Of a DNA stretch of 64,000 nt, positions 1-12,483 are shown in pieces (within the stretch, counting starts at the first letter, position 1; each line of letters starts with the position of its first letter). This DNA is from JAWKVD01 sp041398225 (GTDB lineage: Bacteria > Pseudomonadota > Alphaproteobacteria > Caulobacterales > Hyphomonadaceae), in NCBI GenBank assembly GCA_041398225.1, contig JAWKVD010000018.1:1-64000 (forward strand), given 5' to 3'. The notes under the pieces were generated by a model. That model was not told the origin of the DNA, ran no database searches, and saw only the letters and a program-made list of their open reading frames with translations. Position numbers and translations under genes: made by a program.

Positions 1-735
<735 letters not shown>

Positions 736-1019
736 GCTCAAGAGTGTCGGGCTCACCCGACTTCGAGAGCTCCATAGCAAAGCCGAACCCCTCGGGGTTA
801 CGGCAAACATTGGCGGCCTTGCCGCCGTCCTCGTTTCTCTTCCTTGAACCTCTCGCTCGTGCGCGGGCCCTTGTTGGGCATGACCGCGCTGGCAGGCGGG
901 AGGGATTGCGAGCCCGGGTAGGGTGGTCGTTCCGAATGTTCGGGGCGGTCATCTTCCAGGTTGATCGGCAAACCGGGCGGCGCTAAGCGCTTGGCTCTCT
1001 TTCGCTTGCCTGCAGGCGA

Positions 1020-1096
<77 letters not shown>

Positions 1097-1169
1097 GCCT
1101 TCCGGATCCGTCCGGATCGGCGACCGGGTGGCGACTGCAGACGCGCAAGGCGGCCGTTCAGAAACAATT

Positions 1170-1245
1170 GGGGCCATAGCTCAGTTGGGAGAGCGCTAGC
1201 TTTGCAAGCTTGAGGTCGTCGGTTCGATCCCGTCTGGCTCCACCA
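1170..1245 (+). tRNA. tRNA-Ala (UGC anticodon)
   Basis: A 76-base cloverleaf with acceptor stem GGGGCCA/TGGCTCC (one G-U pair), anticodon loop TTTGCAA (TGC) and encoded CCA. It is the second spacer tRNA, 73 bases after tRNA-Ile. The 249 bases from here to the start of the 23S gene are leader spacer; their end contains the sequence that pairs with the 23S 3' flank. Confidence 0.97.
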
Positions 1246-1494
1246 GGCGCCCGCGTGAGGCGCTCGATGTGTGCAGGTGCTCGCAATCATTCAAACAAGT
1301 TTGACGTTCGTCTTCGGGCGATCGTCGATTGACATTGTGAAGGAGGCCGTTTGTCCGACGCCGTACCCCGGCGTTCCCCTAAAGGACAAACCCTATAATC
1401 CAACTAAATCGTCTAACTTACCTGCGCGTGGGCGCAGGATACGTCTTCCTCGTGAGAGGCCGGCGTGTTCGTCACCACGCATGGGTTAGTTGAG

Positions 1495-4286
<2,792 letters not shown>

Positions 4287-4441
4287 AAGCCAACCCATGC
4301 GTGGCGACGAGCATGTCGCTGCAAGAGCTAATTGCATTCCAACTGCATTGGCTAACGTTCTGTGTTGCGGACACAGAGCGGATCCGGTTTTCCGGATTAC
4401 ATCTAAGTCTGACTGTTTAGTTGGTTTCATCCGGCTTTGTT

Positions 4442-4559
4442 GACCTGGTGGTTTTGGCGGGGGTTCCCCACCCGATCTCATTCCGAACTCGGTCGTTAAG
4501 TCCCCCAGCGCCAATGGTACTATGTCTTAAGACATGGGAGAGTAGGTCGCTGCCAGGTC
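4442..4559 (+). rRNA. rrf: 5S ribosomal RNA
   Basis: About 118 bases, bounded by the terminal helix in which GACCTGG near the 5' end pairs with CCAGGTC at the 3' end. The internal CCCGATCTCATTCCGAACTC is the standard 5S loop B/C region. It lies 155 bases after the 23S gene and 222 bases before tRNA-fMet, inside the same operon. Confidence 0.96.
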
Positions 4560-4781
4560 TACAAAGCCGGATGTGGTTCCTTGCGAAAGCAAGCGAAGGC
4601 CTCCTTCATGACCTTTCCGCCGGTTCGCCGGCGTGGAAGCGCGGCTCCTTCGGCCATCCAGACGTTTTGCGGCGACGCAGGGCGAAGCGGGAGGGGCGAT
4701 GAGGGCCGCGAAGTCGTTTTAGGGGATTGTTCGGAGCGATCCGGGCGATCGCCGGCCCTGAAACGATGACGAAATCGGTGA

Positions 4782-4858
<77 letters not shown>

Positions 4859-4863
4859 AGTTG

Positions 4864-4892
4864 AACGGCCCCGCTTCGGCGGGGCCGTTTGC
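4864..4892 (+). terminator. intrinsic terminator of the rRNA operon
   Basis: A perfect 11-bp stem, AACGGCCCCGC (4864-4874) with GCGGGGCCGTT (4879-4889), closed by a TTCG tetraloop. It starts 6 bases after the fMet CCA end, so it very probably ends the rrn transcript. The T-run is short (TTTGCGTTT), as is common in high-GC genomes. Confidence 0.88.
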
Positions 4893-5187
4893 GTTTGGGC
4901 GCTGCCGGGCCGACTCAACCGCGGCGACAGCTCAACCGCGGCGCCGACTTAAACGCGGTCCAGGCAGCGGCGAGCTGGAAGGGACGAGCTGGGGAATGGC
5001 ATGGCCGCTTTGCGCGTGGCGGCCGGCAGGGCGTGCCCCGCACCGCGAAATTCAGGACAAACCGTCCTCTTCTCCGCTTGACCGGCCCCAGATTATTGAA
5101 TATCGATAAATCCGGGTCAGGTTCACCGGTACAAATCGCGCGGGCGACCCTGTCTGGAGCATTCCGCTCAGGAGCTTGTGTAATCGG
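4893..5187. other. gene-free stretch before the ABC cassette
   Basis: No credible gene. Reading frames here have atypical composition and no homology that I recognise. The only structure I see is a 13-base direct repeat, CTCAACCGCGGCG, at 4914-4926 and 4931-4943. The promoter of the ABC cassette must lie here, but I cannot point to convincing -35/-10 boxes. Confidence 0.5.
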
Positions 5188-6318
5188 ATGAGCTTGGCGC
5201 TGTCCACATTGATCTTCGAATGGCGGCGCTACATGGCGGCCGTCATCTCCCTTGCGGTGGCCGGCGTTCTGATGCTGGCGCTCGCCGGGATGTTCGTCGG
5301 CATCATCAAATCCTTCACCGCGACGGTCGACCGCTCGCGCGCGCAGGTCATCATCCTTTCGGCCTCCACCGATTCCTTCTCAGGCCCGGGCGGGGGAGAA
5401 TCGCTGCCGGCGCGCGTCATGCCGCTGATCTACCGCCATCCGGAGGTGACCGACGTCGCCGACATGCAGCAGGGCTTCGGCTCCTTCTACGGACCGGGCG
5501 CCACCCAGCCCAGCTTCACCAACATCATGGTCGTCGACACCTCGCCGAACGCGGTGACCCTGCCGGACGACTTCACCGATGATATGCGCCGCATTCTCGA
5601 TGTGCCCTACAACATCGCGGTCGATCGCTCGGCGGTCGGCAGTCTGGGCGTCAAGAAGGGCGATCTCGCCACCATCAACGGGCGCACCGTGCGCATCGCG
5701 CTGATCGTGAAGGGCTACGCCAACACCCAGGCGGCCAACGTCGTGATGTCGCGCCAGACCTTCCGGCTTCTCGGCCAGTACAATGACGACCAGGTCGGCA
5801 TGCTGATGGTCCGCATCAAGGATCCCGCGCGCGCCGATCAGGTCCGCGACGAACTCAACGCCATGGCCGACGGCCAGTATCGCGCCTGGACCAAGCCGGA
5901 GCTGTCCGCCGCGATGGCGAAAGACCTTCTGTCGGATGGCTTCATCGCGCAGATCCTCGGCTTCCTGAACACGATCGGCTTCTTCATCGGCGTGGTCATC
6001 ACCTGGCAGACGCTGCGCGGCGCCATCCTGTCCAACATCAAGGAGTTCGCCAGCATGCGGGCGCTGGGCGCGTCGCTGGGCGATCTTCGTCTGGTGATCA
6101 TCGAACTGTCGATCTGGGTCGGCGTCTTCGGCATCGCCATGGCCGCCCTGGCGATGAGCGGGCTCACCGCCATCGCCGGCATGGTGAACATTCCCATGGG
6201 CTTCCAGCCCCAGCTTCTGATACAGACCGCCATCCTTCTTCTGTTGATCTCGATCGGTTCGGGCATGCTCACGCTCGGCGCGCTCAACAAGGGCGACCCG
6301 GCGGACCTCCTGCGGTGA
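5188..6318 (+). CDS. ABC transporter permease, FtsX/DevC-like
   Basis: Inner-membrane permease of 376 residues. There is one hydrophobic segment near the N-terminus (about 14-36), then a large periplasmic domain of about 200 residues, then three hydrophobic segments in the last 130 residues, which is the FtsX/MacB-type topology of DevC family permeases. ATG at 5188 is chosen because GGAG lies 13 bases upstream; a TTG four codons earlier is possible. The stop overlaps the start region of the ATPase gene, so the two are translationally coupled. With the ATPase and the lipoprotein fusion protein downstream it should form a tripartite exporter like DevBCA, which moves glycolipids or other amphiphiles in cyanobacteria. 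The substrate here is unknown. Confidence 0.85.
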   Translation: MSLALSTLIFEWRRYMAAVISLAVAGVLMLALAGMFVGIIKSFTATVDRSRAQVIILSASTDSFSGPGGGESLPARVMPLIYRHPEVTDVADMQQGFGSFYGPGATQPSFTNIMVVDTSPNAVTLPDDFTDDMRRILDVPYNIAVDRSAVGSLGVKKGDLATINGRTVRIALIVKGYANTQAANVVMSRQTFRLLGQYNDDQVGMLMVRIKDPARADQVRDELNAMADGQYRAWTKPELSAAMAKDLLSDGFIAQILGFLNTIGFFIGVVITWQTLRGAILSNIKEFASMRALGASLGDLRLVIIELSIWVGVFGIAMAALAMSGLTAIAGMVNIPMGFQPQLLIQTAILLLLISIGSGMLTLGALNKGDPADLLR

Positions 6319-7106
6319 CGATGATGGACACGACGTTCGCGCCCCCCGAAGAACTTCGTCCCTACGAGCCCACGCGGCGCGACGGACGAGCCATCGACAT
6401 GACCAACCTCGCCATCGACGCGCGCAAGGTCGTGCGCGCCTTCGGCAAGGGCCATGGCCGCACCACCATTCTCAAGGGCGTCGATCTGGCGGTCGAGCAG
6501 GGCGAGATCGCGCTGGTCATGGGCCCGTCCGGTTCGGGCAAGTCCACGCTGCTTGCGGCGGTCTCCGGCCTGCTCAAGCCCGACAGCGGCGAGGTCGTCA
6601 CCCTCGGCGAAAGCATCTGGGACATGCGGCGTTCGAAGATCGATCGCTTCCGCCTCAAGAATTGCGGCTTCATCTTCCAGGGCTTCAACCTGTTCCCGGC
6701 GCTCACCGCGCGCCAGCAGATCGAAGTCCTTCTGAAGTTCGCCAAATTCCCGCGCTCGCAACGCGGCAAGATGGCGGAAGAAGCGCTGAAGCAGGTCGGC
6801 CTCGGCCACCGCATCAACTACCGGCCCGACAAGATGTCGGGCGGCGAAAAGCAGCGCGTCGCCATCGCCCGCGCGCTGGCCAAGAACCCCAAGCTGATCT
6901 TCGCCGACGAGCCGACCTCGGCGCTCGACGGCGAAAACGGCCGCATCGCGATGGAGCTTCTGCGCACGGCGGCGAAAGAGAAGGGCGCGACCGTCCTGTG
7001 CGTCACGCACGATGTGCGCCTCGCCAAATACGCCGACCGCATCATCACGATCGAGGATGGCCTGATCACGTCGAACGACGCCGATCCCGCCTCCTTCCAC
7101 CACTAG
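6315..7106 (+). CDS. ABC transporter ATP-binding protein, DevA/LolD-like
   Basis: ATPase of 263 residues that powers the adjacent permease. Walker A GPSGSGKST is at 70-78, the Q-loop glutamine at 122, the signature MSGGEKQ at 174-180 and Walker B with its catalytic Glu (LIFADEP) at 194-200; a switch His follows in VTHD. The frame opens with GTG at 6315, overlapping the permease stop TGA; ATG at 6321 or 6324 is an equally possible start and a shorter form from ATG 6399 would still hold the whole ATPase domain. The roughly 30-residue N-terminal extension before the domain is unusual for this family. Middle gene of a three-gene operon. Confidence 0.9.
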   Translation: MTMMDTTFAPPEELRPYEPTRRDGRAIDMTNLAIDARKVVRAFGKGHGRTTILKGVDLAVEQGEIALVMGPSGSGKSTLLAAVSGLLKPDSGEVVTLGESIWDMRRSKIDRFRLKNCGFIFQGFNLFPALTARQQIEVLLKFAKFPRSQRGKMAEEALKQVGLGHRINYRPDKMSGGEKQRVAIARALAKNPKLIFADEPTSALDGENGRIAMELLRTAAKEKGATVLCVTHDVRLAKYADRIITIEDGLITSNDADPASFHH

Positions 7107-7127
7107 AGTCAGAGACGGAAGACAACA

Positions 7128-8090
7128 ATGAACCGCTCGAAAGCCGCCGGCCTCCTCCTCGCCGCCTCCTTCCTCGCCATCTCCGCCTGCTCGGCGAAGG
7201 TCGGCGGCGCCAAGCCGGCCGACGCCGCCGCGTCCGCCGAAGGCGAATCGGTGCTCACCTCGACCGACAGGGACTACGCCGCGATCTCGTCCGGCAAGGT
7301 CGACATCGAAGGCGGTCTGGTCGACATCGCCGCGCGCGCGCCCGGCATCATCAAGGAGGTGTTCGTCCAGGAGGGCGACACCGTGAAGAAAGATCAGATC
7401 CTCGCCCAGCAGGACAATGAAGACAGCCTCCTGTCGCGCAACCGCGTCGCCGCGCAGCTCAAACAGGCCGAAGCGCAGGTGCCGATCCTCGAGGTTCAGA
7501 TCAAGGCGGCCAAGCGCGAGGAAGACCGGCTGAAACGCCTCATCGACGAACGCGCCGTGTCCGAACAGGCCTACGAACAGGCGGCCGATACGCGCAAGCA
7601 GCTCGAAGCTCAGCTCGAAGCGCAGCGCGCCTCGATCCAGCTCGTGCGCGCCCAGCTCGCCGAGGCCAACTACCAGGTCGAGCTTTATGTCGTGCGCGCG
7701 CCGACCGACGGCCAGATCGTGCGGCGCTACGCCAACCCCGGTTCGGGCGCCTCGACCCTGCAGGTCACGCCGCTGTTCCAGCTTCAGCCGGATACGCAGC
7801 GCATCGTCCGCGCCGAGGTCGAGGAGCGCTCGATCGGCGGCGTGCATGTCGCCCAGAAAGTCGAGATCGTGCCCGAGGCCGACCAGTCGAAAAGCTATCC
7901 GGGCGAGGTGATGCGCATCGCCGACGTCATGGGCTCGCGCAAGCTGCGTTCGGACGACCCCAGCGAACGTCCCGACGAGCGGGTGGTCGAGGTCGTCGTC
8001 GACGCAACCGCCGCGCCGGTGATCGTCGGCCAGCGCGTCTTCGTGAAATTCCTCAAGGAAGAAACGGCCGAAGCCACCGCCTCCAACTAG
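7128..8090 (+). CDS. HlyD-family membrane fusion lipoprotein (periplasmic adaptor)
   Basis: Adaptor subunit of 320 residues that links the inner-membrane ABC pump to an outer-membrane channel. A lipoprotein signal peptide ends at the lipobox LAISAC (Cys22), so it should be membrane-anchored in the periplasm. A first half-biotinyl-lipoyl motif follows at about 60-95, then a long charged coiled-coil hairpin (about 105-185), the second half-lipoyl motif (VVRAPTDGQI, about 190-200) and a beta-barrel. The start follows the ATPase by 21 bases with a purine-rich SD. No outer-membrane TolC partner is encoded nearby. It is convergent with the next gene, 5 bases away, without a visible terminator. Confidence 0.88.
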   Translation: MNRSKAAGLLLAASFLAISACSAKVGGAKPADAAASAEGESVLTSTDRDYAAISSGKVDIEGGLVDIAARAPGIIKEVFVQEGDTVKKDQILAQQDNEDSLLSRNRVAAQLKQAEAQVPILEVQIKAAKREEDRLKRLIDERAVSEQAYEQAADTRKQLEAQLEAQRASIQLVRAQLAEANYQVELYVVRAPTDGQIVRRYANPGSGASTLQVTPLFQLQPDTQRIVRAEVEERSIGGVHVAQKVEIVPEADQSKSYPGEVMRIADVMGSRKLRSDDPSERPDERVVEVVVDATAAPVIVGQRVFVKFLKEETAEATASN

Positions 8091-8095
8091 GCGTC

Positions 8096-9640
8096 TCAGC
8101 TCTCGGCTTCGATCGCGAAGATCTCGCCGCCGATATCGACGATGTAGACATTGCCGCTCGCATCGGTCCCGAACGCCACGATCGAGTTGATCGTCCCGGC
8201 GTCGGGCGCAAAATCCTGCGTGCGCACCGTGAAATTGTCGCTCGCCAGCGTCGATCCCGGCGGCATCTGCGCCAGCGGCGCGGACCAGATATTGTTGCTC
8301 ACGAAGTCCGCGAAAATGTACTCGCCGCGCAGCGACGTAACGGGCCCGCGATAGACCACGCCGCCGGTGATCGAATTGCCCTCCAGCGGTCCCGAACCGT
8401 GGCCGTATTCGGCCACCGGATTGGTGAACGCGGCGCTGTCCGCGCCGCCATTGTAGGGCTGCGTGCCTTCGCGCAGGTTCCAGCCGAAATTGATCGGCCC
8501 GACGGCGCCCGCCGCGATCCGGTCGACTTCCTCCACCTCCGCCTGGCCGACATCGCCGATCAGAACCGCGCCGCTGCTCGGATCGACGCTGCCGCGAAAC
8601 GGATTGCGCAGGCCAAGCGCGTAGATCTCCGGCAGTCCGCCGGCGCCGCCCGGAAAGGCGTTGCCGGCCGGTATCGCGTAGTCGCGATTGGGATCGGCCG
8701 GGAAGTCGTCGCCGTCCGGATCGATGCGCAGCAACTTGCCCAGCAGCGTGTTGGGGTTCTGCGCATTGCCGTCGGGATCGCCGCCGCCGCCGCCATCGCC
8801 CAGCCCGATCAGCAACAGGCCGTTCTGGCTGAAGGCCAGCATGCCGCCATTGTGGTTCGAGGCCGGCTGGGTCTGCGTCAGGATCACGTCGCCGGTTGAA
8901 GCGTCGGCGCGGTCGGGCGTCCCCGCGAATGTCTGGTAGCGGCGAATCTCCGTCGTGCCGGAAGTGTTGTTCATGTGCAGGAAGAAGGTCCGGTCGGTCG
9001 CGAAGTCGGGCGAGAACGCGATCGTCAGCAAGCCGTATTCGCCGGATGTCGCCACCTGTCCCGACAGGTCCAGGAAATCCTGCGACGCGAACGCGCCGGT
9101 CGAAGGAGTCATCACCCGAATGCGGCCGCCGCGCTGAACCACCACCACGCGCCCGCTGCCGTCCGGAAGCGCGGTCAGATAGATCGGCTGGTCGAGCCCG
9201 GTCGCCACCCGCCGCACCGCGAACGAGTCCGGCGCATCGCTCACCGTCACCTGCAAGGCCAGCGTCGCCGAAAGCGCCCCGTCCGAAACGCCAAGGCTGA
9301 TCTCGTAGACATTGTCGCCATTGGCGTCGGCCGGCGCCTCGAAGTCCGGGGGCGTTGCGAAGGAAAGCTGCCGCGAGGCCGCGTCGAAGCTGAACAGGCC
9401 GGCGTCGGCGCCGCCGGCGACGCTGTAGGTCAGCGCGTCTCCGTCCGGATCGCTCGCCGTCGCCAGATAGATCGGTCCGCTGGTGTTCTCCGCCACCGAA
9501 ACCGTGGCGGCCGAGGTGAAGGCCGGCGCGCGGTTGGCCGGCGGCGAGGGCGGGGATACGCCCCCATCGCTTCCGCCGCCGCTACAGGCGCCAAGCGCGC
9601 CGAGGGCCGCGAGAAGGGGGACACAGCGTCTGGATGGCAT
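8096..9640 (-). CDS. secreted PQQ-type sugar dehydrogenase with cadherin-like domain (lipoprotein)
   Basis: 514-residue exported protein. The signal peptide ends at lipobox LGAC. Residues about 35-145 look like a cadherin-type repeat (DPDGDALTYS, then DFEAPADANGD, both calcium-binding style). The rest is the glucose/sorbosone dehydrogenase six-bladed propeller: LDQPIYLT, HNGGML, GLGDGGGGGDPDGN, LGLRNPFR and NFGWNLREG are family hallmarks. It would oxidise sugars or related alcohols in the periplasm or on the cell surface if PQQ is available. ATG at 9640 has GGAGA 6 bases upstream; the frame stays open far beyond it, antisense to feoB, but that part is not coding. Confidence 0.88.
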   Translation of the reverse strand: MPSRRCVPLLAALGALGACSGGGSDGGVSPPSPPANRAPAFTSAATVSVAENTSGPIYLATASDPDGDALTYSVAGGADAGLFSFDAASRQLSFATPPDFEAPADANGDNVYEISLGVSDGALSATLALQVTVSDAPDSFAVRRVATGLDQPIYLTALPDGSGRVVVVQRGGRIRVMTPSTGAFASQDFLDLSGQVATSGEYGLLTIAFSPDFATDRTFFLHMNNTSGTTEIRRYQTFAGTPDRADASTGDVILTQTQPASNHNGGMLAFSQNGLLLIGLGDGGGGGDPDGNAQNPNTLLGKLLRIDPDGDDFPADPNRDYAIPAGNAFPGGAGGLPEIYALGLRNPFRGSVDPSSGAVLIGDVGQAEVEEVDRIAAGAVGPINFGWNLREGTQPYNGGADSAAFTNPVAEYGHGSGPLEGNSITGGVVYRGPVTSLRGEYIFADFVSNNIWSAPLAQMPPGSTLASDNFTVRTQDFAPDAGTINSIVAFGTDASGNVYIVDIGGEIFAIEAES

Positions 9641-9775
9641 GCCGATCTCTCCGGTCTTGTCTCCCCACACTGCCCCTGCGACCTGTCCGCGCGAGGGCGA
9701 GCATGGGCGAAGACACCTGATAAACCTAATGACTTCCCGGCGAGGTGAGTCTGCGGATGCGACACCCTGCCCGAA

Positions 9776-9810
9776 ATATGCGTTTGCAAATGCGAACCGC
9801 TCGCAATATG
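9776..9810 (+). promoter_or_regulatory. candidate Fur operator upstream of feoA
   Basis: The bases just before feoA contain TTTGCAAATGCGAAC followed by CGCTCGCAAT, which includes the inverted repeat TGCGA-n5-TCGCA at 9791-9805 flanked by ATAT on both sides. This resembles alphaproteobacterial Fur sites built from TTGC/GCAA half-sites. It ends only 9 bases before the feoA ATG. Assigned from resemblance and position next to ferrous iron transport genes, not from a computed score. Confidence 0.5.
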
Positions 9811-9818
9811 GTCGCGAC

Positions 9819-10070
9819 ATGGAACACGAACGGATCTTGGGACTCGACCGTCTCGCCAAGGGCGAGGTCGGCCGCATTGCGGGCTTCGAGATGGGCGATA
9901 CGCCGACCATCGCCAAGCTGCGCGAGATCGGGTTCGCCGAGGGCGACGAGGTCGAACTTCTGGCCCGCGGCTGGCTCGGCGGCGCGCCCCTGTCTTTCCG
10001 TTTGAACCGCACCGTCATCGCGCTGCGCAAGGCCGAGGCCGCCCTGGTGAGGGTGGAGACCGCCAAGTGA
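9819..10070 (+). CDS. feoA: ferrous iron transport protein A
   Basis: 83-residue SH3-like cytoplasmic protein that supports FeoB. The conserved core LREIGFAEGDEVELLARG and the ending LRKAEAALVRVE fit the FeoA family. ATG at 9819 is used because homology begins right after it, although the frame is open for 110 codons upstream. The start lies within a few bases of the candidate Fur site and lacks a strong SD. Its stop overlaps the feoB start (GTGA). Confidence 0.93.
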   Translation: MEHERILGLDRLAKGEVGRIAGFEMGDTPTIAKLREIGFAEGDEVELLARGWLGGAPLSFRLNRTVIALRKAEAALVRVETAK

Positions 10071-11908
10071 GTGCAGGGGTGCTGCGGCTCGCCCTGGTCG
10101 GCGCGCCAAACAGCGGCAAGACCACGCTCTTCAACGGCCTCACCGGCGGACTGGCCAAAACGGCCAACTATTCCGGCACCACCGTTGAAACCCGCACCGG
10201 GCGTTTCGAAACGCCGGGCGGCGCCAGCATCGACCTGATCGACCTTCCCGGCATTTACGGCCTCGAGGCCCGCTCCACCGACGAGCGCGTCGCGGTCGAC
10301 GCCATTCAGGGCCGCCTCGAAGGGCAGGCGCCGCCGGATGCGATGATCCTCGTCGCCGACGCCGCGCACCTGCGCACCCACCTCCACACCGTTCTTCAGC
10401 TTCAGGCGTTGGGCAAACCCATCATCGTCGCGCTGAACATGATGGACCTCGCCGAGCGCGACGGCATGAAGATCGACGTCGAGCTCCTGCAGCAGAAGAT
10501 CGGCGCGCCCGTCGTCTCCACCCGCGCCACCCGCAAGGCCGGCCGCGAGGGTCTGCTCGAAACCATCGACCGCCTGATCGCCGACGACGCTCTGGCCAGC
10601 GCGCCGGTTCGCGACGAGGCCGACGTCGATCTCCGCCATCTCCAGCGCGAGGCCCGCCGCATCGCCGACGAGGTGATCCTGTTCGAGCCCGCGATGAACA
10701 AGGTCACGCGCGCGGCCGATTCCGTCCTGCTGCACCCGTTCGCCGGACCGCTGGTCCTGCTGGCGATCCTGTTCGTGGTCTTCCAGTCCGTCTACACATG
10801 GGCGACCCCGCTGATGGACGCCATCGAGGCGCTGTTCGGCTGGATCAGCGCGACGGTCGCTCCGCTGCTCGGCGATGGTCTTTTCGCCAGCTTCATTCAG
10901 GACGGCGTCATCAACGGCGTCGGCTCGGTCATCGTCTTCCTGCCGCAGATCGTCATCCTGTTCGGCTTCATCCTGTTCCTCGAAGCCTCGGGATACATGG
11001 CCCGCGCCGCCTTCCTGATGGACGAGCTGATGCTGAAGGTCGGCCTCAACGGCCGCGCTTTCATTCCGCTCCTGTCCTCCTTCGCCTGCGCCATCCCCGG
11101 CATCATGGCCGCGCGCACCATCGAGGAGGAGCGCGACCGCCTCACCACCATCATGGTCGCGCCGCTGATGACCTGCTCGGCCCGGCTCCCGGTCTACACC
11201 CTGCTGATCGGCGCCTTCATTCCGCGCAACATGGTCGGACCGTTCAACCTTCAGGGACTGGTGCTGTTCGCGCTCTATCTCGCCGGCGTCGTCAGCGCGG
11301 TGGCCGTGGCCTTCATTCTCCGGCGCACCGCCACGCGCGGCCCCTCCCAGCCGCTGATCATGGAGCTGCCCACCTACAAGCTTCCGGTCTGGCGCGACTT
11401 CTTCCTGGGTCTCGCCGACAAGGCGCTGGCCTTCCTCAAGCGCGCGGGCACCATCATTTTCGGCGCCACCATCCTGCTCTGGGTTCTGGCGACCTTCCCC
11501 AATCCCGGCGGCCCGATGGAGGAGAGCTTCGCGGGCATGATCGGGCGGGTGATCCAGCCCCTGTTCGCGCCCATCGGCTTCAACCTCGAAATGGTCGTGG
11601 CGCTCATTCCGGGCATGGCCGCGCGCGAGGCGGCGGTGTCCTCGCTGGGCCTGATCTATTCCCTTGGCGAGGTCGACGAGACCTCCACGGCGCTCGCCGT
11701 CACCCTCCAGGCCGCCTGGACCCTGCCGATGGCGCTCAGCTTCATCGCCTGGTACGTCTACGCCCCGCAGTGCTTCGCCACGCTGGCCACGGTGCGCCGC
11801 GAGACCAATTCCTGGCGCTGGACGGGCTTCATGTTCGCCTATCTCATCGCTCTGGCTTACGTCGCGTCGTTCGCGACCTACCACATCGCCCGCGCCGCCG
11901 GTCTTTAG
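10067..11908 (+). CDS. feoB: ferrous iron transporter B (GTPase-permease)
   Basis: Inner-membrane Fe(II) transporter of 613 residues. The N-terminal G domain shows G1 GAPNSGKT (12-19), G3 DLPG (59-62) and a G4 motif NMMD (124-127) in place of NKxD, as is usual for FeoB. The membrane part from about 220 has two Gate motifs (for example FACAIPGIMAAR and ALIPGMAAREA). At 613 residues it is shorter than E. coli FeoB (773), mainly because the cytoplasmic C-terminal tail is short; no FeoC is present. GTG start overlaps feoA by 4 bases, implying coupled translation. Confidence 0.96.
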   Translation: MSAGVLRLALVGAPNSGKTTLFNGLTGGLAKTANYSGTTVETRTGRFETPGGASIDLIDLPGIYGLEARSTDERVAVDAIQGRLEGQAPPDAMILVADAAHLRTHLHTVLQLQALGKPIIVALNMMDLAERDGMKIDVELLQQKIGAPVVSTRATRKAGREGLLETIDRLIADDALASAPVRDEADVDLRHLQREARRIADEVILFEPAMNKVTRAADSVLLHPFAGPLVLLAILFVVFQSVYTWATPLMDAIEALFGWISATVAPLLGDGLFASFIQDGVINGVGSVIVFLPQIVILFGFILFLEASGYMARAAFLMDELMLKVGLNGRAFIPLLSSFACAIPGIMAARTIEEERDRLTTIMVAPLMTCSARLPVYTLLIGAFIPRNMVGPFNLQGLVLFALYLAGVVSAVAVAFILRRTATRGPSQPLIMELPTYKLPVWRDFFLGLADKALAFLKRAGTIIFGATILLWVLATFPNPGGPMEESFAGMIGRVIQPLFAPIGFNLEMVVALIPGMAAREAAVSSLGLIYSLGEVDETSTALAVTLQAAWTLPMALSFIAWYVYAPQCFATLATVRRETNSWRWTGFMFAYLIALAYVASFATYHIARAAGL

Positions 11909-11940
11909 AGCGCCTTCCAAAAACCGGCACACGCGTCCTA

Positions 11941-11972
11941 GTCCTGAACGATCAAGGTCCTGAACGATCAAG
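11941..11972. repeat. 16-bp perfect tandem duplication
   Basis: GTCCTGAACGATCAAG occurs twice in direct succession (11941-11956 and 11957-11972) between feoB and the next gene, ending 15 bases before its ATG. A slippage-type duplication is the simplest reading. A regulatory role is possible because it sits in the leader of the downstream gene. Confidence 0.85.
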
Positions 11973-11987
11973 CGCGAGGGAAGCGTC

Positions 11988-12434
11988 ATGCCCAGCTTCA
12001 CAACCGTCATCCGCAAGGCGGAGAAGATGGACGCCATGGGCATCGAGGCGCCGGCCGCCATCATCGCGGAGCTGGGGCAGGGAAAGCGCCCCAAGGTCGT
12101 CGTCACGCTGAAGGGCTACGCCTACCGCTCCACCGTTGCGGTCATGCGCGGCAAATATCTTCTTCCGCTCGCCAGGGTCCACCGCGACGCCGCCGGCGTC
12201 CGCGACGGAGAGACCGTCACCGTAACCCTCGAACTCGACACCGCGCCGCGCGAGGTCGCGGTGCCGGACGACTTCGCCGCCGCCATGAAGACGGCCCGCG
12301 TGCGCGCCGCGTTCGACAAGCTCGCCTACACCCACCGCAAGGAGCATGTCCGCGCCATCGAGGAAGCGAAGAAACCCGAAACCCGCCAGCGCCGAATCGA
12401 AAAGGCGATCGCCATGCTCGCGGCGAAAGCCTGA
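11988..12434 (+). CDS. DUF1905/YdeI (OmdA)-domain protein
   Basis: 148-residue soluble protein. Residues about 1-90 have the small beta-barrel pattern of DUF1905 (VTLKGYAYRSTVAVMRGKYLLPL), and the C-terminal 50 residues have the bacteriocin-protection YdeI/OmdA pattern (AFDKLAYTHRKEHVRAIEEAKKPETRQRR). Members are frequent in soil and marine bacteria and have no firm biochemical role. ATG at 11988 has GAGGGA 7 bases upstream. It lies 79 bases after feoB, with the tandem repeat between. Confidence 0.8.
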   Translation: MPSFTTVIRKAEKMDAMGIEAPAAIIAELGQGKRPKVVVTLKGYAYRSTVAVMRGKYLLPLARVHRDAAGVRDGETVTVTLELDTAPREVAVPDDFAAAMKTARVRAAFDKLAYTHRKEHVRAIEEAKKPETRQRRIEKAIAMLAAKA

Positions 12435-12483
12435 CCGCGCGTTGCGCACGCCGGCCGACCGCTCCGTCAAAAAGGACGTCCCC

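Noticed and set aside
4914..4943. 13-bp direct repeat as an attachment site next to tRNA-fMet
   Set aside because: It is outside the tRNA, has no second distant copy in the window and no integrase gene is nearby.
5838..7847. A 669-codon minus-strand frame across the ABC cassette
   Set aside because: Fully antisense to three genes with clear motifs; a GC-bias shadow.
9641..12106. A reading frame antisense to feoA/feoB that stays open for about 820 codons and joins the sugar dehydrogenase gene
   Set aside because: It is antisense to well-supported feoAB, has a low-complexity composition typical of GC-rich shadow frames, and the real gene start at 9640 has its own SD and signal peptide.
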